Origin: Holtermannia corniformis
Lineage: Eukaryota > Basidiomycota > Tremellomycetes > Holtermanniales
Length of the DNA: 64,000 nt
Direction of reading: 5' to 3'
Assembly (NCBI GenBank): GCA_001599935.1
Contig: BCIJ01000027.1
Coordinates: 62,001 to 126,000 of the forward strand
In this document: positions 1-11,258 of the stretch, piece after piece
Layout: the number at the start of each line of letters is the position of its first letter
Numbering within the stretch: the stretch's first letter is position 1
Program-made: the position numbers and the translations under genes
The notes under the pieces: model-generated
Told to the model about the DNA's origin: nothing
The model's database searches: none
Seen by the model: only the letters and a program-made list of their open reading frames with translations

Positions 1-190
1 TCATGATCATACTACAAGGGGAACGTGAGATGAATTTCGGAATGAAGATGCGAGGAATGGGGGTCGAGACGGCTACGCGGTGGGGACTTGTGACTTGGAA
101 GACGATGTGATAGTTCCAGTTGGAGAAGACGTGGAACTCCACTTTGTTTCTCCACAGGGTCGCCACGACCTGGGGATCGTCAGCCGCGCT

Positions 191-1024
191 TCACGTCCAA
201 TGGACACAAGGACACGCCTGCGAGGCCATACGGGACATTATTTCATGATACGGACGAACAATGAGACCGTTTGAAATCTTCCACTTGGTGTTTTCAATTT
301 TGACCTCGAAGCCGTCTGCGGCGGCATGATACATGTACGTGAACGCTCCGTCCGGAACTTTCCCGCCGTGTTTGATGTCAACGGTGGCGACAAGCTGGTA
401 GTCGGCCGTCCGCACGTCAAAGTCCGGCTTGCCCGAGAGGAGACCGGCTGAGCGTGTCCAGCGGCGACCATGAAGAGACGGGTCGATGGCTGGATCTACC
501 TGTCTGAAGACGGTCGACAGAGGCACCAGGTAGATCCATTCGAGCACGGGCTTGAGCTGGTCTTCTTCCTGAATCGGGCAAGACAGAACCGCTTCAAGGC
601 AGACGTCCATGTCGACCCCGCCACTCGGCCACCGAACTTGCGCAGGGTTGATACCGGCTTGCAAAGCTGCGTCGAGTGCAACAAGTGGATTGGAGTCGGT
701 ATGGAAGACGATAGGGTGTGTGATCTTGACGGTGGTAGCGTTGACGAGTGTCACCTCTTTTGCCCTTGACGACAGCGTGAGAGGCGGTTGAGTGGTACAG
801 AACCGCGCTGCGGGCGGTACGACTGCAGCATGTTCTAGCAGTGTCGGCATAGATTGAGAGTTGTATCCTTGGCCAGTGAACCGAAGCGTTGAAGGGGAGA
901 GCACGTGGTAGCGGGTTGCTAGTGACTTGCTAGCCGTTTGCTTCGCCCTAATCGCCCAAAAGCCCCTGCTCCCTCTGCTCCTTGGCTTCCCAGGCGACTG
1001 CAAGCTCAAACATTTACCCTCCAT
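191..1024 (-). CDS. Hypothetical protein, weak PD-(D/E)XK-like motif
   Basis: Single open frame of 277 codons with ATG at 1024. A second ATG at 850 would give about 220 residues, and the first 58 residues look less protein-like, so the shorter start is possible. I do not recognise the family. The C-terminal half reads as a folded domain. It contains GKPDFDV followed about ten residues later by VATVDIKHGG, a PD...xDxK spacing reminiscent of restriction-like nuclease folds. That resemblance is an inference from a short motif only. No signal peptide or membrane helix is obvious. The antisense ORFs over the same DNA have poor composition and are treated as shadows. The next gene downstream on the same strand is the TRIP4-like gene. 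Confidence 0.5.
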   Translation of the reverse strand: MEGKCLSLQSPGKPRSRGSRGFWAIRAKQTASKSLATRYHVLSPSTLRFTGQGYNSQSMPTLLEHAAVVPPAARFCTTQPPLTLSSRAKEVTLVNATTVKITHPIVFHTDSNPLVALDAALQAGINPAQVRWPSGGVDMDVCLEAVLSCPIQEEDQLKPVLEWIYLVPLSTVFRQVDPAIDPSLHGRRWTRSAGLLSGKPDFDVRTADYQLVATVDIKHGGKVPDGAFTYMYHAAADGFEVKIENTKWKISNGLIVRPYHEIMSRMASQACPCVHWT

Positions 1025-1148
1025 CCTCTTTCTGTCTTTGTCCGCGCTCCGTTTCAGTCGCCTACGAGTTGTACTTTATCGATTGTTGTCGCCAACGCAT
1101 CACGTGTCTGCCGGTGTCAATGCCACAAATACTACATGCGCTTCTGGA

Positions 1149-2740
1149 TCAAGCTGCTCCCGGCACCTTGCGCCCGTCAAGCCCAATCCCCTGCTGCGCA
1201 AGGCTCATCTTCTTACGCCTCGCCTCGCGCCGAATCTCCTCGTCATCCATCATGAGCTCCAGCACGACGGGCGGGACATAGTCCCAAGCCTCTTGATTCT
1301 TGACAGCGCGCGGATCACCCCACGGCCTGCCTTGCTCCTTGCGCCAGCTGACCGTCTTTGCCCATTCCTTTTCCAGTCTCTTGGTGTCGAGCGGGGATTC
1401 GCGAGGGCGACCAATGGCGATTTCGCCGACGGGACTGGGGGTCGGTGGCGCAGGGGAGGAGGTTGGGGAAGGCTTGGAAGAGCTAGAAGGCGTGACGTAC
1501 GTCGTCATGGTAGCCTTGGCTTTCCCCTTGCCCTTGGCGCCGAGCGTCAGGACTCGACGCGCATCCGCTTTGGTCGCGACCGTCTGAACGATTGGTTTCC
1601 CGTTCAGCGTTGGGAAATGGCCGCCGCCAGTTTCGGCGAGCAGACGTTGGCGCCGAGTCTCCTCGCGCTCGTCTCGGATCGCTTGTTCCTTGGCCATCTG
1701 CGCGTCGATCTCGGCATACAGTTGCGCAAGCAGGCGATCGAGCTGTGTTGGGGAGAGCAAGCGCGAAGCGCAGGACGGACAGGGTAGATGCAGTTGGTGC
1801 AGTTTGCACAGTATCAGGCCGCATGACGTGCAAAGCGGAGTATAAGTCGAAAGGGCGTGTATGTGTGCTGAAAGCCGTCAGTACTGGCCATATCCTCGCA
1901 TCAGCATTCACTGACCAAGACAGAAGCACTGTACAGGATCCGGCAGAACCTCGACATCCTTTTCCGTCGTCGTCTCGTCCTTGAGAGCCCTGATCCGCGC
2001 TTCGAGCAGCTTGGTTTCTTTACTTTTTGGATAGACTTTGCCGGTCGATCCTTGCCCCGCCAGATCATCCTCCTTGGCAGCAGCCTTGCCCTTCTTGGCC
2101 TTGACCTGCCTGATCTCGAGACCCGCCCGAGGCAACGGACTGTGTCCGCGACTACTGGCCGCACTCGCCGCATGCTTCTTGGCAAGCCCGCCCCATTCAG
2201 GACCCTGGCCTGGTGGGAACGGACCGGGACTGGGTGATTTCAAGTAGACTTTGCCGTTGGTGCCGAATTGCGCATTCAGCTTGTCGGGCGAGGGGTTGCG
2301 CGAAGACGAGGCTGATGCAGCCTTGGACGTGGACGGTGTTGGGAACGTCGACGTAGGTTTGGACACAGATGGCGTTGGGAACCCTGACGCGGGCTTGGAT
2401 GCGGAAGGCGTCGGGAAAGTCGAAGTGGTCGGGCGGCCGGGAAAGCGATGATTCGTGTACTTTTCAGTAAACGTCTGTGCGGGCGCCGTGGAGCCGATAA
2501 ACTCCTGTGAGGCGTCAGCCACTGCCCTCAGCGACAGACGTGAGCGTTTCGCACCTCGAGATGCCTCTTCAGTTTGACAGAGCTGGTAAATGTCTCGAGA
2601 TATGGCACAATCTGTTGCTTGATCGTCTCGTCGTCTGTGCTCAATCTCAGCTCGGGCTTCAACGTGCAGAGAGCTCGCGACGCACCGAACCCAGTGATGG
2701 TGACGAGGTTTTTGATGACCCATGGTGGTGCGGGCGGCAT
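1149..2740 (-). CDS. Activating signal cointegrator 1 (TRIP4)/Rqt4-like zf-C2HC5 protein
   Basis: Three exons on the minus strand: about 2740-2555, 2504-1916 and 1867-1149. Exon 1 begins MPPAPPWVIKNL and forms a short helical N-terminal domain. Exon 2 is a long disordered linker with repeats of the type FPTPSxSKP, then a Lys-rich helix. Across the exon 2/3 junction the protein reads CFCLA-HIH, CTSCG, LCKLH, PCPSC. This is the cysteine/histidine order of the zf-C2HC5 domain of TRIP4 (ASC-1) and yeast Rqt4. A charged coiled coil follows and the tail is rich in Ser and Pro. Family members act in the ASC-1/RQT complex, which splits collided ribosomes. The zinc finger only appears when the intron at 1915-1868 is removed, which supports the model. 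Confidence 0.8.
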
Positions 2741-3123
2741 GGTGAGTGTTTGCTGCCCGTCTGAATCGACTCGAGCAGTGACCAAAGCTCGGAGCCGAGG
2801 TCGAGTGATGGAGAGTTCGAGACGGAGACCGAATGAGATTGACCACAGCTCTGCTTTGCGACGTTCACGAGGGTATACAGACAGTATCGAGCTCTGCCTC
2901 CGAGGTGCTGATCGACTTGGCAACAGACACGAACAGCAACACCCGGAGAGCACTCAGGAAGAACGCGGTCCGTGGTGGCGGAATGCTACCATATTGCTAG
3001 AACGGCTAGCAATGGATGTGATGCCCAATTGCTAGGACGGGTAACAATGCTTGCCAGCGAGCTGCTAAGGTGGCAAACCGACGCGCGCAGATCCCACACC
3101 GCAATCATCCAAGCAAGCCCACA
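2741..3123. promoter_or_regulatory. Divergent intergenic region, TRIP4-like / EI24-like
   Basis: Spacer of about 380 bp between two divergently transcribed genes. It must hold both promoters. I see no clear TATA box or repeated operator-like site. Overlapping ORFs here have no recognisable content. Confidence 0.4.
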
Positions 3124-4757
3124 ATGCTACATAGAAGGCCTAGCACGCAGTCATCCGCTACACCAGTCACACCAGTCGCAGCAAGGAGGACAAGCTACCC
3201 CGTCAACCTACCCTCTCCCGCCGCGAAACCTAACACGCTCTACGCGCCGCTACACTACTCTCCCGGCGTCAACGGGCAAGCGACCTTTGACCTTGGCAAT
3301 GCGTATGATGACTTCCCGGTGGAAAAAGGGTCTGGTGCGCCATTGGAGGCTGTGAGGGTCGCTGTTGGGCTGGTGAAGCGAGGCTTGAGTGATGCGCTGC
3401 GGCTCGACACGAGCTTGAATCTAGTCTGGAGGTGGGTTGAGCCGCTTGCGAGTTGCGCGGGAGCATGCTGAACCTCGATCAGTGATCCTGAGCTCAGAAA
3501 CATGGGTCAGTTTTGCACTCGGCGTCTGGCTCGACTACTAACCGCAACGTAGTCCTCAAATTGACGTGCGCCCTATCGCACGCTCATATACACCCCAGCT
3601 AACCCACCAGGCTGATCAACCTCCTCTCCATCATCTCACTCTCAATCTTTGATCTCCTCCTTGTCCCGCTTCTCTCCTCGCCCCACTCGACGTCGGCCGA
3701 ACGGAGAACACACACGGCTGGACTCTTGTTTGAAGTCTTGTTCAGCTGGCCCGTCTTTGTCGTCTGTTTCTGGATCAATGTGGGTCCTCTACTGAGGCCA
3801 AAGAGTGTGAGAGGGGCTGATGGCGTAGGGGATCTGGTCACCGGCCATCTCGAAGCGAGCACAAGCTCTCAGCCATCCGGCGTCAGTCATCCCCACAGTC
3901 CGGCTTTCCGAGCTAAATAGTCACAGGTATCGCCATCAGCCAGGGTCATCAACCACGACGACGTCCTCTGAACCGGCCTCGTGAGTGCCTACCTCAAGCC
4001 TGAACCAACTGACCGCCCACCAGGCTGTACGCTTCGCTCTCGCGCATCCTCATGATCGGCGATTTCACAATCATCTCGCGTCTTTTGATCCTCGTCCCTG
4101 TTTTGGGGCGATTCTTCTCAATACTGTACATGGCCGTCATCAACGCCTACTACTGCTTCGAGTGTGTCACCGCCTCGCCTTGTTAGATTGAGCTTGCTCA
4201 CTGATACTGTCGTAGATACACCTTCATCTCACGCGAGTGGCCTTTGACGTATCGCGTACGGTATATGCAAGATCGCGCAATGTACATGCTTGGCTTCGGT
4301 ACGTCCCTGTGCCCCATGCACGCTCGAGGTTGACAGCCCAGGCCTGCCCGTGACGCTACTGTGCACTTTCGGTGCACCACTCGTCAACATTGGCATCTTT
4401 GCTATCGTCTACCCGATCGTGCGTTTCTCCCCACATGGAGACCAGGCCAAGCTGACATTCACCCGGCAGTTCGTGATCCAAGCACTACATGCGCGCCCTC
4501 CGACCCCCTCAAGCGCGTTATTACCCTCCACGCCGTCGCCTCGAGCTTCGCCCGGTCCAGGCTCGACAGGTAGCGGCGCGTACCCGTGGCACTCGGCTTC
4601 CCAAAGCCAGAGATGGAGCCGATACGGCCGCATTCCAATCTTCGCAGCTGCGATTCCAGCCATCGACGCATTAGGCTGGCTGATCCGTGCTCTGGGGCGC
4701 GATCGGAGTGCGAGTTTCGGGATTGGGTCAGAGAGGGGCGGGAAGCGCTTACGCTGA
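3124..4757 (+). CDS. EI24-like (etoposide-induced protein 2.4 family) ER membrane protein
   Basis: Multi-exon gene with first ATG at 3124 (MLHRRPSTQ); the frame is open upstream only from a GTG. After a soluble N-terminus, later exons encode hydrophobic helices: LINLLSIISLSIFDLLLVPLL near 3611, then FEVLFSWPVFVVCFWIN, then a segment ending FFSILYMAVINAYYCFE near 4160. An exon at 4215 reads YTFISREWPLTYRVRYMQDR and MYMLGFGLPVTLLCTFGAP. The ordering YCFE - REWP - GFGLP is the hallmark of the EI24 family, which is linked to autophagy and ER membrane biology. The last exon starts FVIQALHARPP and ends GGKRLR. The splice pattern between 3778 and 4023 could not be fixed. Ends only 88 bp from the convergent GNAT gene. 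Confidence 0.78.
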
Positions 4758-4845
4758 GCTGTATGGATATGGGGTCTGCGCGGTAAGCGATGGGTGGATC
4801 TAGATGTATACATTGGGCTTTAGGCTATTGCAAGGGTGATTTCCA

Positions 4846-5668
4846 TCATCTGGTGGGGTTCTGCGCATAATCCCAAGTCAGCACAAGACCCGATTGGGAG
4901 CGGGAGGAGGCAGACGGACCGCCTTCGTCGAAATACCGCTCGCTCGCTGTCGGCTTATACCCCAGTTTCTCATAGAATGGGATCGCGTACACCTAGCGAG
5001 CCTGTTCAGCCTCTTTCACTTGTTAGAATAAGCTGTGAACGCACTTGAGCCCCCGCGAGGATCCTGACGGGCTTCGGCTCGTCCTGGAATCGCGCTCGCA
5101 CCTGGGCGATGCCCTGCACATATTCATGCAGTGCTTGGACTAGGACTTTACCGTATCCGTATTTCCTATGCGATTGTACCACGGCGAGTCGGCCGAGCTG
5201 AGAGTTTGTCAGCAAGCGTAGATCGATGGCAAGGACACAAAAGTGACCTTGGATTTCGCAGGGTCATAGCGCACGGTCCCGACCGGCTGCCAGCCGAGTT
5301 GCGTGGGTAACTTGTCTTCCGAGTCGAGAGGCGCTGGCCTCTGAGCGTATAGCAGGAAATGGACACAGTGGGGGTCACGACTGTCTGCGTCAGAAAACGA
5401 GTGTCCTAGCTAGCCGTGCGCGCAACGCACTCATCGATCTCAGTCTCGCGGGGATATTTCTGCATTGATCAGCACAAGATGCTGTAGTTGGAAGCCCACC
5501 TGCTCATCTACAAACACTACCACAACGTCAGCACGGGTGCTTGAGAACAAGAGGCAGCTTACCTGCGAACCGGACTTTGTAGCATTCTGAGATTTGCTGA
5601 TCGCTGGATGCGAGGATGACCTTGGTCGCTGGCCGCTCTGTACGCTGAGCTGGGGTAGGTCCCGACAT
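4846..5668 (-). CDS. GNAT-family acetyltransferase, ElaA-like
   Basis: Reconstructed from ATG 5668 (MSGPTPAQRTE) through several short exons. Spliced, it reads ISECYKVRFA-VFVDEQ-KYPRETEIDD-RDPHCVHFLLY, the conserved N-terminal core of ElaA/YjcF-like GNAT proteins. The acetyl-CoA-binding segment follows: LGRLAVVQSHRKYGYGKVLV, with the Q/RxxGxG/A-type loop in slightly altered form. The C-terminal FYEKLGYKPTASEFDEGG closes the fold. Members transfer acetyl groups from acetyl-CoA to small-molecule or protein amines; the substrate here is unknown. It diverges from GRC3, separated by about 316 bp without another gene. At least five introns, each confirmed by restoring the conserved frame. Confidence 0.82.
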
Positions 5669-5984
5669 TTTGTTGCGCTTGACTGCTTTCTTGCAGGAGA
5701 TCCGCGCGGATCAACGGGGCTCCTCGATGACTCACGTGGCGCATTAGGCGCACAGTCGCGCACCTACGCTGGGGAGCTCGCACGATCACATGAAACAAGT
5801 TTTCGAACGTCATGTTGGGGCAGTGATCGTTGGTTACATCTCGAGGCTCGAGCCGAGCTAAAGTAGTTTCGCCCTGCCTGGCCAAGACGCCGATAACGCC
5901 GCTACTAACCCCCTGAGAGCTCGCCACTCAACACGTCAAGTTAACAACTGTGCAATCTTTAACCGTTCGTTCACGCTCATCAAC

Positions 5985-8786
5985 ATGGTACAAGGCAACA
6001 GCAAGAAACGAAAAGCGTCACTCGGCGTCGAGAGCTCGCAACCAGCCACGACCAAGGTCATCAAGGTGGCTGCTCAACAGGCAAAGCCGGCGTTGTCTGC
6101 TGTTGCGGCTCGACGAGCTGCCGCGGCTGTTGCTGCTGAGACCGCAGTCGAAGTCGAGATCTCTCAGGAGGATGAGAACAAACCTGAGCAAGAGATGCTA
6201 GCGGACGCCGATGACGAAGAGTCGGAAAGGCGGGTCATACGAGCTGCAACCGAAGACTCAGACGTCGAAGCTACCACCCAAAGTGAACAACCGCAAGCCG
6301 GCCCTTCAAGCCCGGCCAAACGCTCAAAACCTTCACGCTACTTTGCGGACCCTCTGCACACTGGCCATGTGAGCAAGGCTCGTGCTCAAGCAAAACGCAA
6401 GCCTCAAAGGCCGGCTCCGGCGTTTTCACCGAGTATGGCTGTGGTGGCTTTGCCCGAGGCATCGGACGCGAGCGAGGACGAAGAGGACGAAGAGGATGAA
6501 GAGGGAGAGGTTGCAGCTCAAGAATCGTTGGGAGATAGCGACGAAGAAGAGGATGAGGATGAGGACGTCGCCGTGCCACCCGTTACACCGGTCACGCATG
6601 TCGGCCGTCGAGCGCGAAAAGGCAAAGTGTGAGTCAGCGAGAATGGCGAGTAGCAATGTCCCTGATAGCCGTCAAGACCGGAGCAGACTTTGGCTAGCTT
6701 CAGTAGTGACTTTGAAGCCGTCGAGGGCGTCAACGTTCATCGAGTGTCGGCCGCTGCTCTTGCAGAATTAGAGGGTGTGGTCGACTCTGCTATCCTCTAC
6801 GAAGGCGCGACGGGCGTCGTGATCAGTCTGGGTGACAATGAGGTCGGTGACACCTTTCCAGTCATGCTGAAGCTGATCATAAACAGAACCTCGCGATCGC
6901 CGGCATGGTGCACTTGACCCCTCTTCAAGGCTCCATCAGCCTCAACTCGACCACTCTGCACCCTCCTCCTCAATCAGTCGGTCAATCCTATCCCTCACAC
7001 CGCCTTTTCGGCCCCGCCTCCCACCCCATCCCCGTCCTGACACCCTCCACTTGCGCTTCGGCGGCCCAATCACTCTCCCCAAACCTCAACAAAGCACTCC
7101 ACCTCCCCGCATCGTTCAAACTCAACGATTCAGACTCTGAACGCACATTACGGACAGTCTTCCTGATCACAGAGTTGCGATGTGGGATTCAAGGGCTTGG
7201 AGCGGCCGTCCCCGGTTTCGCGAGAATGTGGCCGGAAGAGTATGGCGCGTTTGGTGTGCGCGGGTTCCATCCGGTACGTGGCGCTCGCAGATCGGTGTCG
7301 AGTCCGAGTAAGGCTGACAGATTGCAGATCATCGGGTCCATCTCCTATCCCGTCTATCCCTACATCACCCCTGAATCATGGACGAGCGCACTCGCGGCGC
7401 TGCCGCAACTACCATCCGCACCGACAACCGATGAATGGGATCAGGAAGCGATGGAACGTCGAGACGAGGCTCGGATCAAGCCGTTCATCGGGATTGTCAA
7501 GGGTCCGAAACGGAGCGGTAAGAGCACCTTTGCGCGCGCCATGACGAATGAGCTGCTGAATAGGTGGGTCTGCTGTGCGGGTCGACGGCGGTAGTTGACG
7601 AGATGGCAGATATGAGCGCGTCGCGTTCTTGGAATGTGATTTGGGACAGAGTGATTTCGGCTGTGGTGGCGTGGTGGGGCTCTATGTGATTGACAAGCCG
7701 CTTCTTGGTAAGTTGTAGCATGGCTCTCGGAGCGAACATGCTGATCCCGATGCAGGCCCATCATATACACACCCCGCTCAACCGATCCGATCTCACTTCA
7801 TCGGCGCATACTCGCCCAAGTCCGCGCCAGAGCACTACCTCGACAGTATCCATGCCTTGATCGAACACTACCGCTTCCACGTCCAGTACGACGTCGAAGC
7901 ATCGACGTCTACCCACTCGGACAGGATCACCGAGTCAATCCCGCTTGTCATCAACACCCAAGGCTGGGTCAAAGGCCTTGGTATGGACCTGCTACAGTCG
8001 ATCGAGCAGATGGCGGCGCCGACGCACATCTATGCATTCGAGACACCGCAAGTGGAGGAAGAGGACCGGCAGCCGGGCTTTGGGTGGACACGAAGTCCCG
8101 AGCCCGAGCTCTCAGCACCGACACATCTGGCATCAGCCCACGCTGAAGCGGTTGTGTACCACCAGCTTGCGCCAGCCCCAACCTCGCCGCTACAGAATCG
8201 ACACGATGCCGCCGCGCTGCGCGACCTAGCGACGGTTGCATACTTCCATGCGGCGCTTGGTCCACAGCCGACGTGGGATCTGACAACTACATTGGTCGCG
8301 CGTCGCCCATGGCAGATTGATGCCGGCGAGGTGTTGAAGAGCGTTGTACTCCTCGGCGAGGGCAGCGACTGCATCATCGAAGAGGACGTTGCAATAGCGC
8401 TCAACGGGTCGATAGTCGCGCTGGTCGAATCAACCGCCGAACTCGATTTCAACGCAAAGCTGTACGCGCAGGGTCGTATTGCCCCTCCACCACCTGAAAG
8501 CCACTGCTTGGGGCTTGGCATCGTGCGCGCATGCCAACAGAACATATCACCTCAACTGCAACTCCTGACACCGCTACCGGCCCGCGACCTCGGCAGAATC
8601 AATACCATCATCCGAGGCGAGCTCGAACTACCACAGTGCGCGATGATGGATCGAGAGGACGACGAGGGGGTGGCGGGAGTGACCTGGGACGCTGTGCCGT
8701 TCTTTGACACAGCTCCACTGCCGCTCGGTGCCGTTGGACTCGGTAAACGCAAAGTAAGACATAATCTGCAGCGCAAAAGTGGGTAG
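5985..8786 (+). CDS. GRC3: Polynucleotide 5'-hydroxyl-kinase GRC3 (NOL9 family)
   Basis: ATG at 5985 follows CAAC. Exon 1 (to about 6631) encodes a disordered, nucleolar-type region with acidic runs near residues 160-200. Splicing into 6700 restores [10 protein letters not shown], and splicing into 6889 gives [19 protein letters not shown], the N-terminal beta domain of GRC3. The kinase core carries the Walker A motif GPKRSGKST (about 7502), then [13 protein letters not shown] and GVVGLY, with [20 protein letters not shown] and [13 protein letters not shown] downstream. All of these are diagnostic of the Grc3/Nol9/Clp1 superfamily. GRC3 phosphorylates RNA 5'-OH ends in rRNA ITS2 processing and works with Las1. 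No frameshift is seen and key P-loop residues are intact. The stop at 8786 follows a Lys/Arg-rich tail. Confidence 0.93.
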
Positions 8787-9032
8787 CATGTCGCGGAATG
8801 CAAACCGTTTTACAAATCAGATCCGTTCACAACGTGCCGCGTCTTGTCCGACGTCAGCAAATATCCTTGCTGTACCATAAGCGGTGCAGCCGCTGCTCTC
8901 AACCACCAGCATCCCCGAAGATCGTGCCACCATGCCGAGATCGTCCGGCTCCGGCTTTGTCGGTCCAGGGCGCCGATAATCCCGATAGCATTACGTCCTC
9001 CCCTGTCGCCACCCACCAAACGTCCACCCGGC

Positions 9033-10412
9033 ATGGATCCCGATGATCGGCAGCTCGCTGTTGCCCTTGCCATCACTGCCTTGGAAGACCTCGAAGCGCA
9101 TGTCAAATGCTGCTGCGTCGACGTTGCGCAGGTTAACGGTCCTGAAGCTGTCCAAGGTCCGCCCCGGGTCGACTATGACTTGTCGAGTCAGCTCTTCGAT
9201 TCCTACGTGCGGCGACTGCGGCATTGGAAAATGAATCACTCGGTCCCTGTAAGATGCCATCTGCCGACTGCTTGAGCGGCCATGTGCTTACGTCGGTCAA
9301 GGGCCACGATCAAGTCCATACCTCCTTCAACCAGCTTTTCGACATTGCAATCAGTTGCCGCGTCAACCTTGACACACACTTTTACAGTATCTGCGACCGA
9401 GTATATCTCATGACAGCACCCGAAATCGAGTTTGGTGCAGCCTTCGTCGTCACGAGGGATTGTCCGGTTCGTGAGTCGATTCGTGTTCCGCAATGTTCCT
9501 GCTCACCCTCAACTGCCAACTACTCGTCCACCTTCGTCACGGCGCCCAGGCTTCCTCCACTCGGAAGACTGCTGTACGTTATTCCGCGAGAGCCTATCCA
9601 GTATCAAGGGCATGAGCAAGTCATGGCATACTTTGCCGTCCTGGCGGCCGAGCTAAACAGGTGAGCCGGACCGACTTGAGCTCTGAACGACGACTGATCC
9701 CAAACAGCCTGCACAAGTGGACCAGCTGGGTCTACTTGTTGGCATATTCACCTCACGGTTACCAGCTGGCAGCGGCTCGGCCGCAGGAAGGCTCATCTGC
9801 GTACGAGTGTTTGATCTCTCAGCCGGTCGAGGAGCAAGGTCTGCGTTGGTTGCCGGGCATATTGGCCGAGATCGTACGTCTCAGTACCGCGTGGTGTCAC
9901 AGCGCTCCTGCTGACTACGTATTGCTAGCTCGACTACCCTGATCAACTACCGCGAGCGATCAGACTGCTCCCGACCGACCCTGTCGAAGCCTACCTGGTA
10001 GCAAAGTATGCCGCACAACCAGAGGCTCACCGCCAAGTCCCGTCACGCTCGCAGCAGAAGCCAACTGATCCGCTACCCACCTCGCACATCGGCTCACCCC
10101 CGAACTCTACCACATCGTCCGAGCTCCATCGTGGAACAGCTTGCACGACACAGACTCGAATGTAAACTCGATGGTGAGCTCGATGTGCTTGCCACGCCGG
10201 CATCAGGGTCGCCGCCGAAGCGACACGCAGATCCGAAGAATTCGAATGTTGTGGTCGAAGATGATCTCGACCGAGTTGGAGACGCCGGGCTCGGAGGAGA
10301 CGTTTGCTGGAAGTCCGGAGGCGATCAGGATATTCAGAGGCGGAGGCAGGTTCGAGCCAGAGGACAAGGCAAGGGTTGGGTTGCTATTCATTGTTCAGCG
10401 GTCACTATCTAG
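9033..10412 (+). CDS. Family A paralogue 1, lineage-specific protein of unknown function
   Basis: Start MDPDDRQLAVALA at 9033. Five or six exons: exon 1 ends KMNHSVP at 9248; exon 2 (about 9301) reads GHDQVHTSFNQLFDIAISCR and ends VVTRDCPV; exon 3 reads GRLLYVIPREPIQ...MAYFAVLAAELN; exon 4 (about 9709) reads SWVYLLAYSPHGYQLAAARP and ends LPGILAEI; the next starts LDYPDQLPRAIRL. A last splice (donor about 9992, acceptor about 10140) gives LDVLATPASGSPPKRHADP, matching the tail of the other copies; without it translation stops at 10165. I do not recognise the family. No signal peptide or membrane helix is seen. The same exon plan recurs in four other genes in this window. Confidence 0.72.
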
Positions 10413-10797
10413 GATCAAATGTAGTCCACCTGCTGCGTTCAAGCCAGGACACGAGCTAGCACTGACGGGGCCAAAAGCATGTAGTAAACAGTCGACTCAT
10501 CATGCCTGATCCTCGAGGAGGAAGTGGTTCATAGACTATGGACAGACTACACGCTCATGAGCCCCTCGGACTTGTCCACACTCTAGACACAAGGGGTCGG
10601 AGCCTGGACCCCCAACAGCGTCTGCGTCTGCTGATGTCGACATCGTCCAGCTTCCAGTAATTCCCGAGCGCATGTCATCTTAGTGCTGCTACGGACTCAT
10701 CAACCGTTACCGAGTTCCAACGCGCCCACACAAGTGGAATTTGGCACAATTTGGGCTCAGCCGCGGGAGCGTCCTTGTCCATCACTTACATCTTGCA
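10413..10797. other. Intergenic, nothing recognised
   Basis: About 385 bp between family A copy 1 and the truncated copy. No coding signal, RNA gene or clear repeat was found. It presumably holds the promoter of the truncated copy. Confidence 0.4.
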
Positions 10798-11031
10798 ATG
10801 AACCCGGAAGAATGGAAAGCAGGCGCACGAGCTGTAGTCACTCGAACGACCCCGGTGCCGCCAAAGGTCAAGAGGCCTGGGCCGACTCTGGATGCAAGGG
10901 CTGCCGATCTGTACGCTAAGGCAGCGGCGCTGTACAATGGCATGGTTCAAATGGCGGCTTCATCCTTCCCGTACCACTTTTGGATTGGGGTTGCGGCGCG
11001 AGTGGGTTTCCTGGGAAAGCACAATACGTAA
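10798..11031 (+). pseudogene. Family A fragment: first exon only, cut off at the retroelement
   Basis: ATG at 10798 opens MNPEEWKAGARAVV, then RPGPTLDARAADLYAKAA. This aligns with the first exon of the copy at 18122 (MDPEDY..., WPGPTLSDERAKATDLYSKAA). The similarity ends at SSFP, where the first intron starts in the other copies (GTACCA donor at about 10971). Nothing matching exons 2-6 follows: the DIRS-type element begins about 60 bp later, and the next family member after the element starts from its own ATG. It is best read as a copy broken by the element's insertion or by later recombination. The visible ORF runs 77 residues into non-homologous sequence. Confidence 0.7.
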
Positions 11032-11258
11032 TATTACGGCTGTGATGTCACGTGACCGCGTGTGGCACTCGCTCGAGATTGGGATCGTCGAGACGAGTGT
11101 TTCCGAGAGCGTAGACCGCGATGCATCCGTGCGAATCTACTCTAGAACGGCCAAACCCGCCACAAAGGGTCGAGCGGCGTCCCAAAGCAGGAGACGAAGG
11201 AGTGCAAGGGGCCAACGGTCGCGAGAAAGGAAAAGAGGAAGACGCACGGTGTTGGGCG

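Noticed and set aside
927..1787. 286-codon plus-strand ORF
   Set aside because: It lies antisense to the TRIP4-like gene, whose zinc finger gives clear evidence for the minus strand; the composition is Arg/Leu-rich noise.
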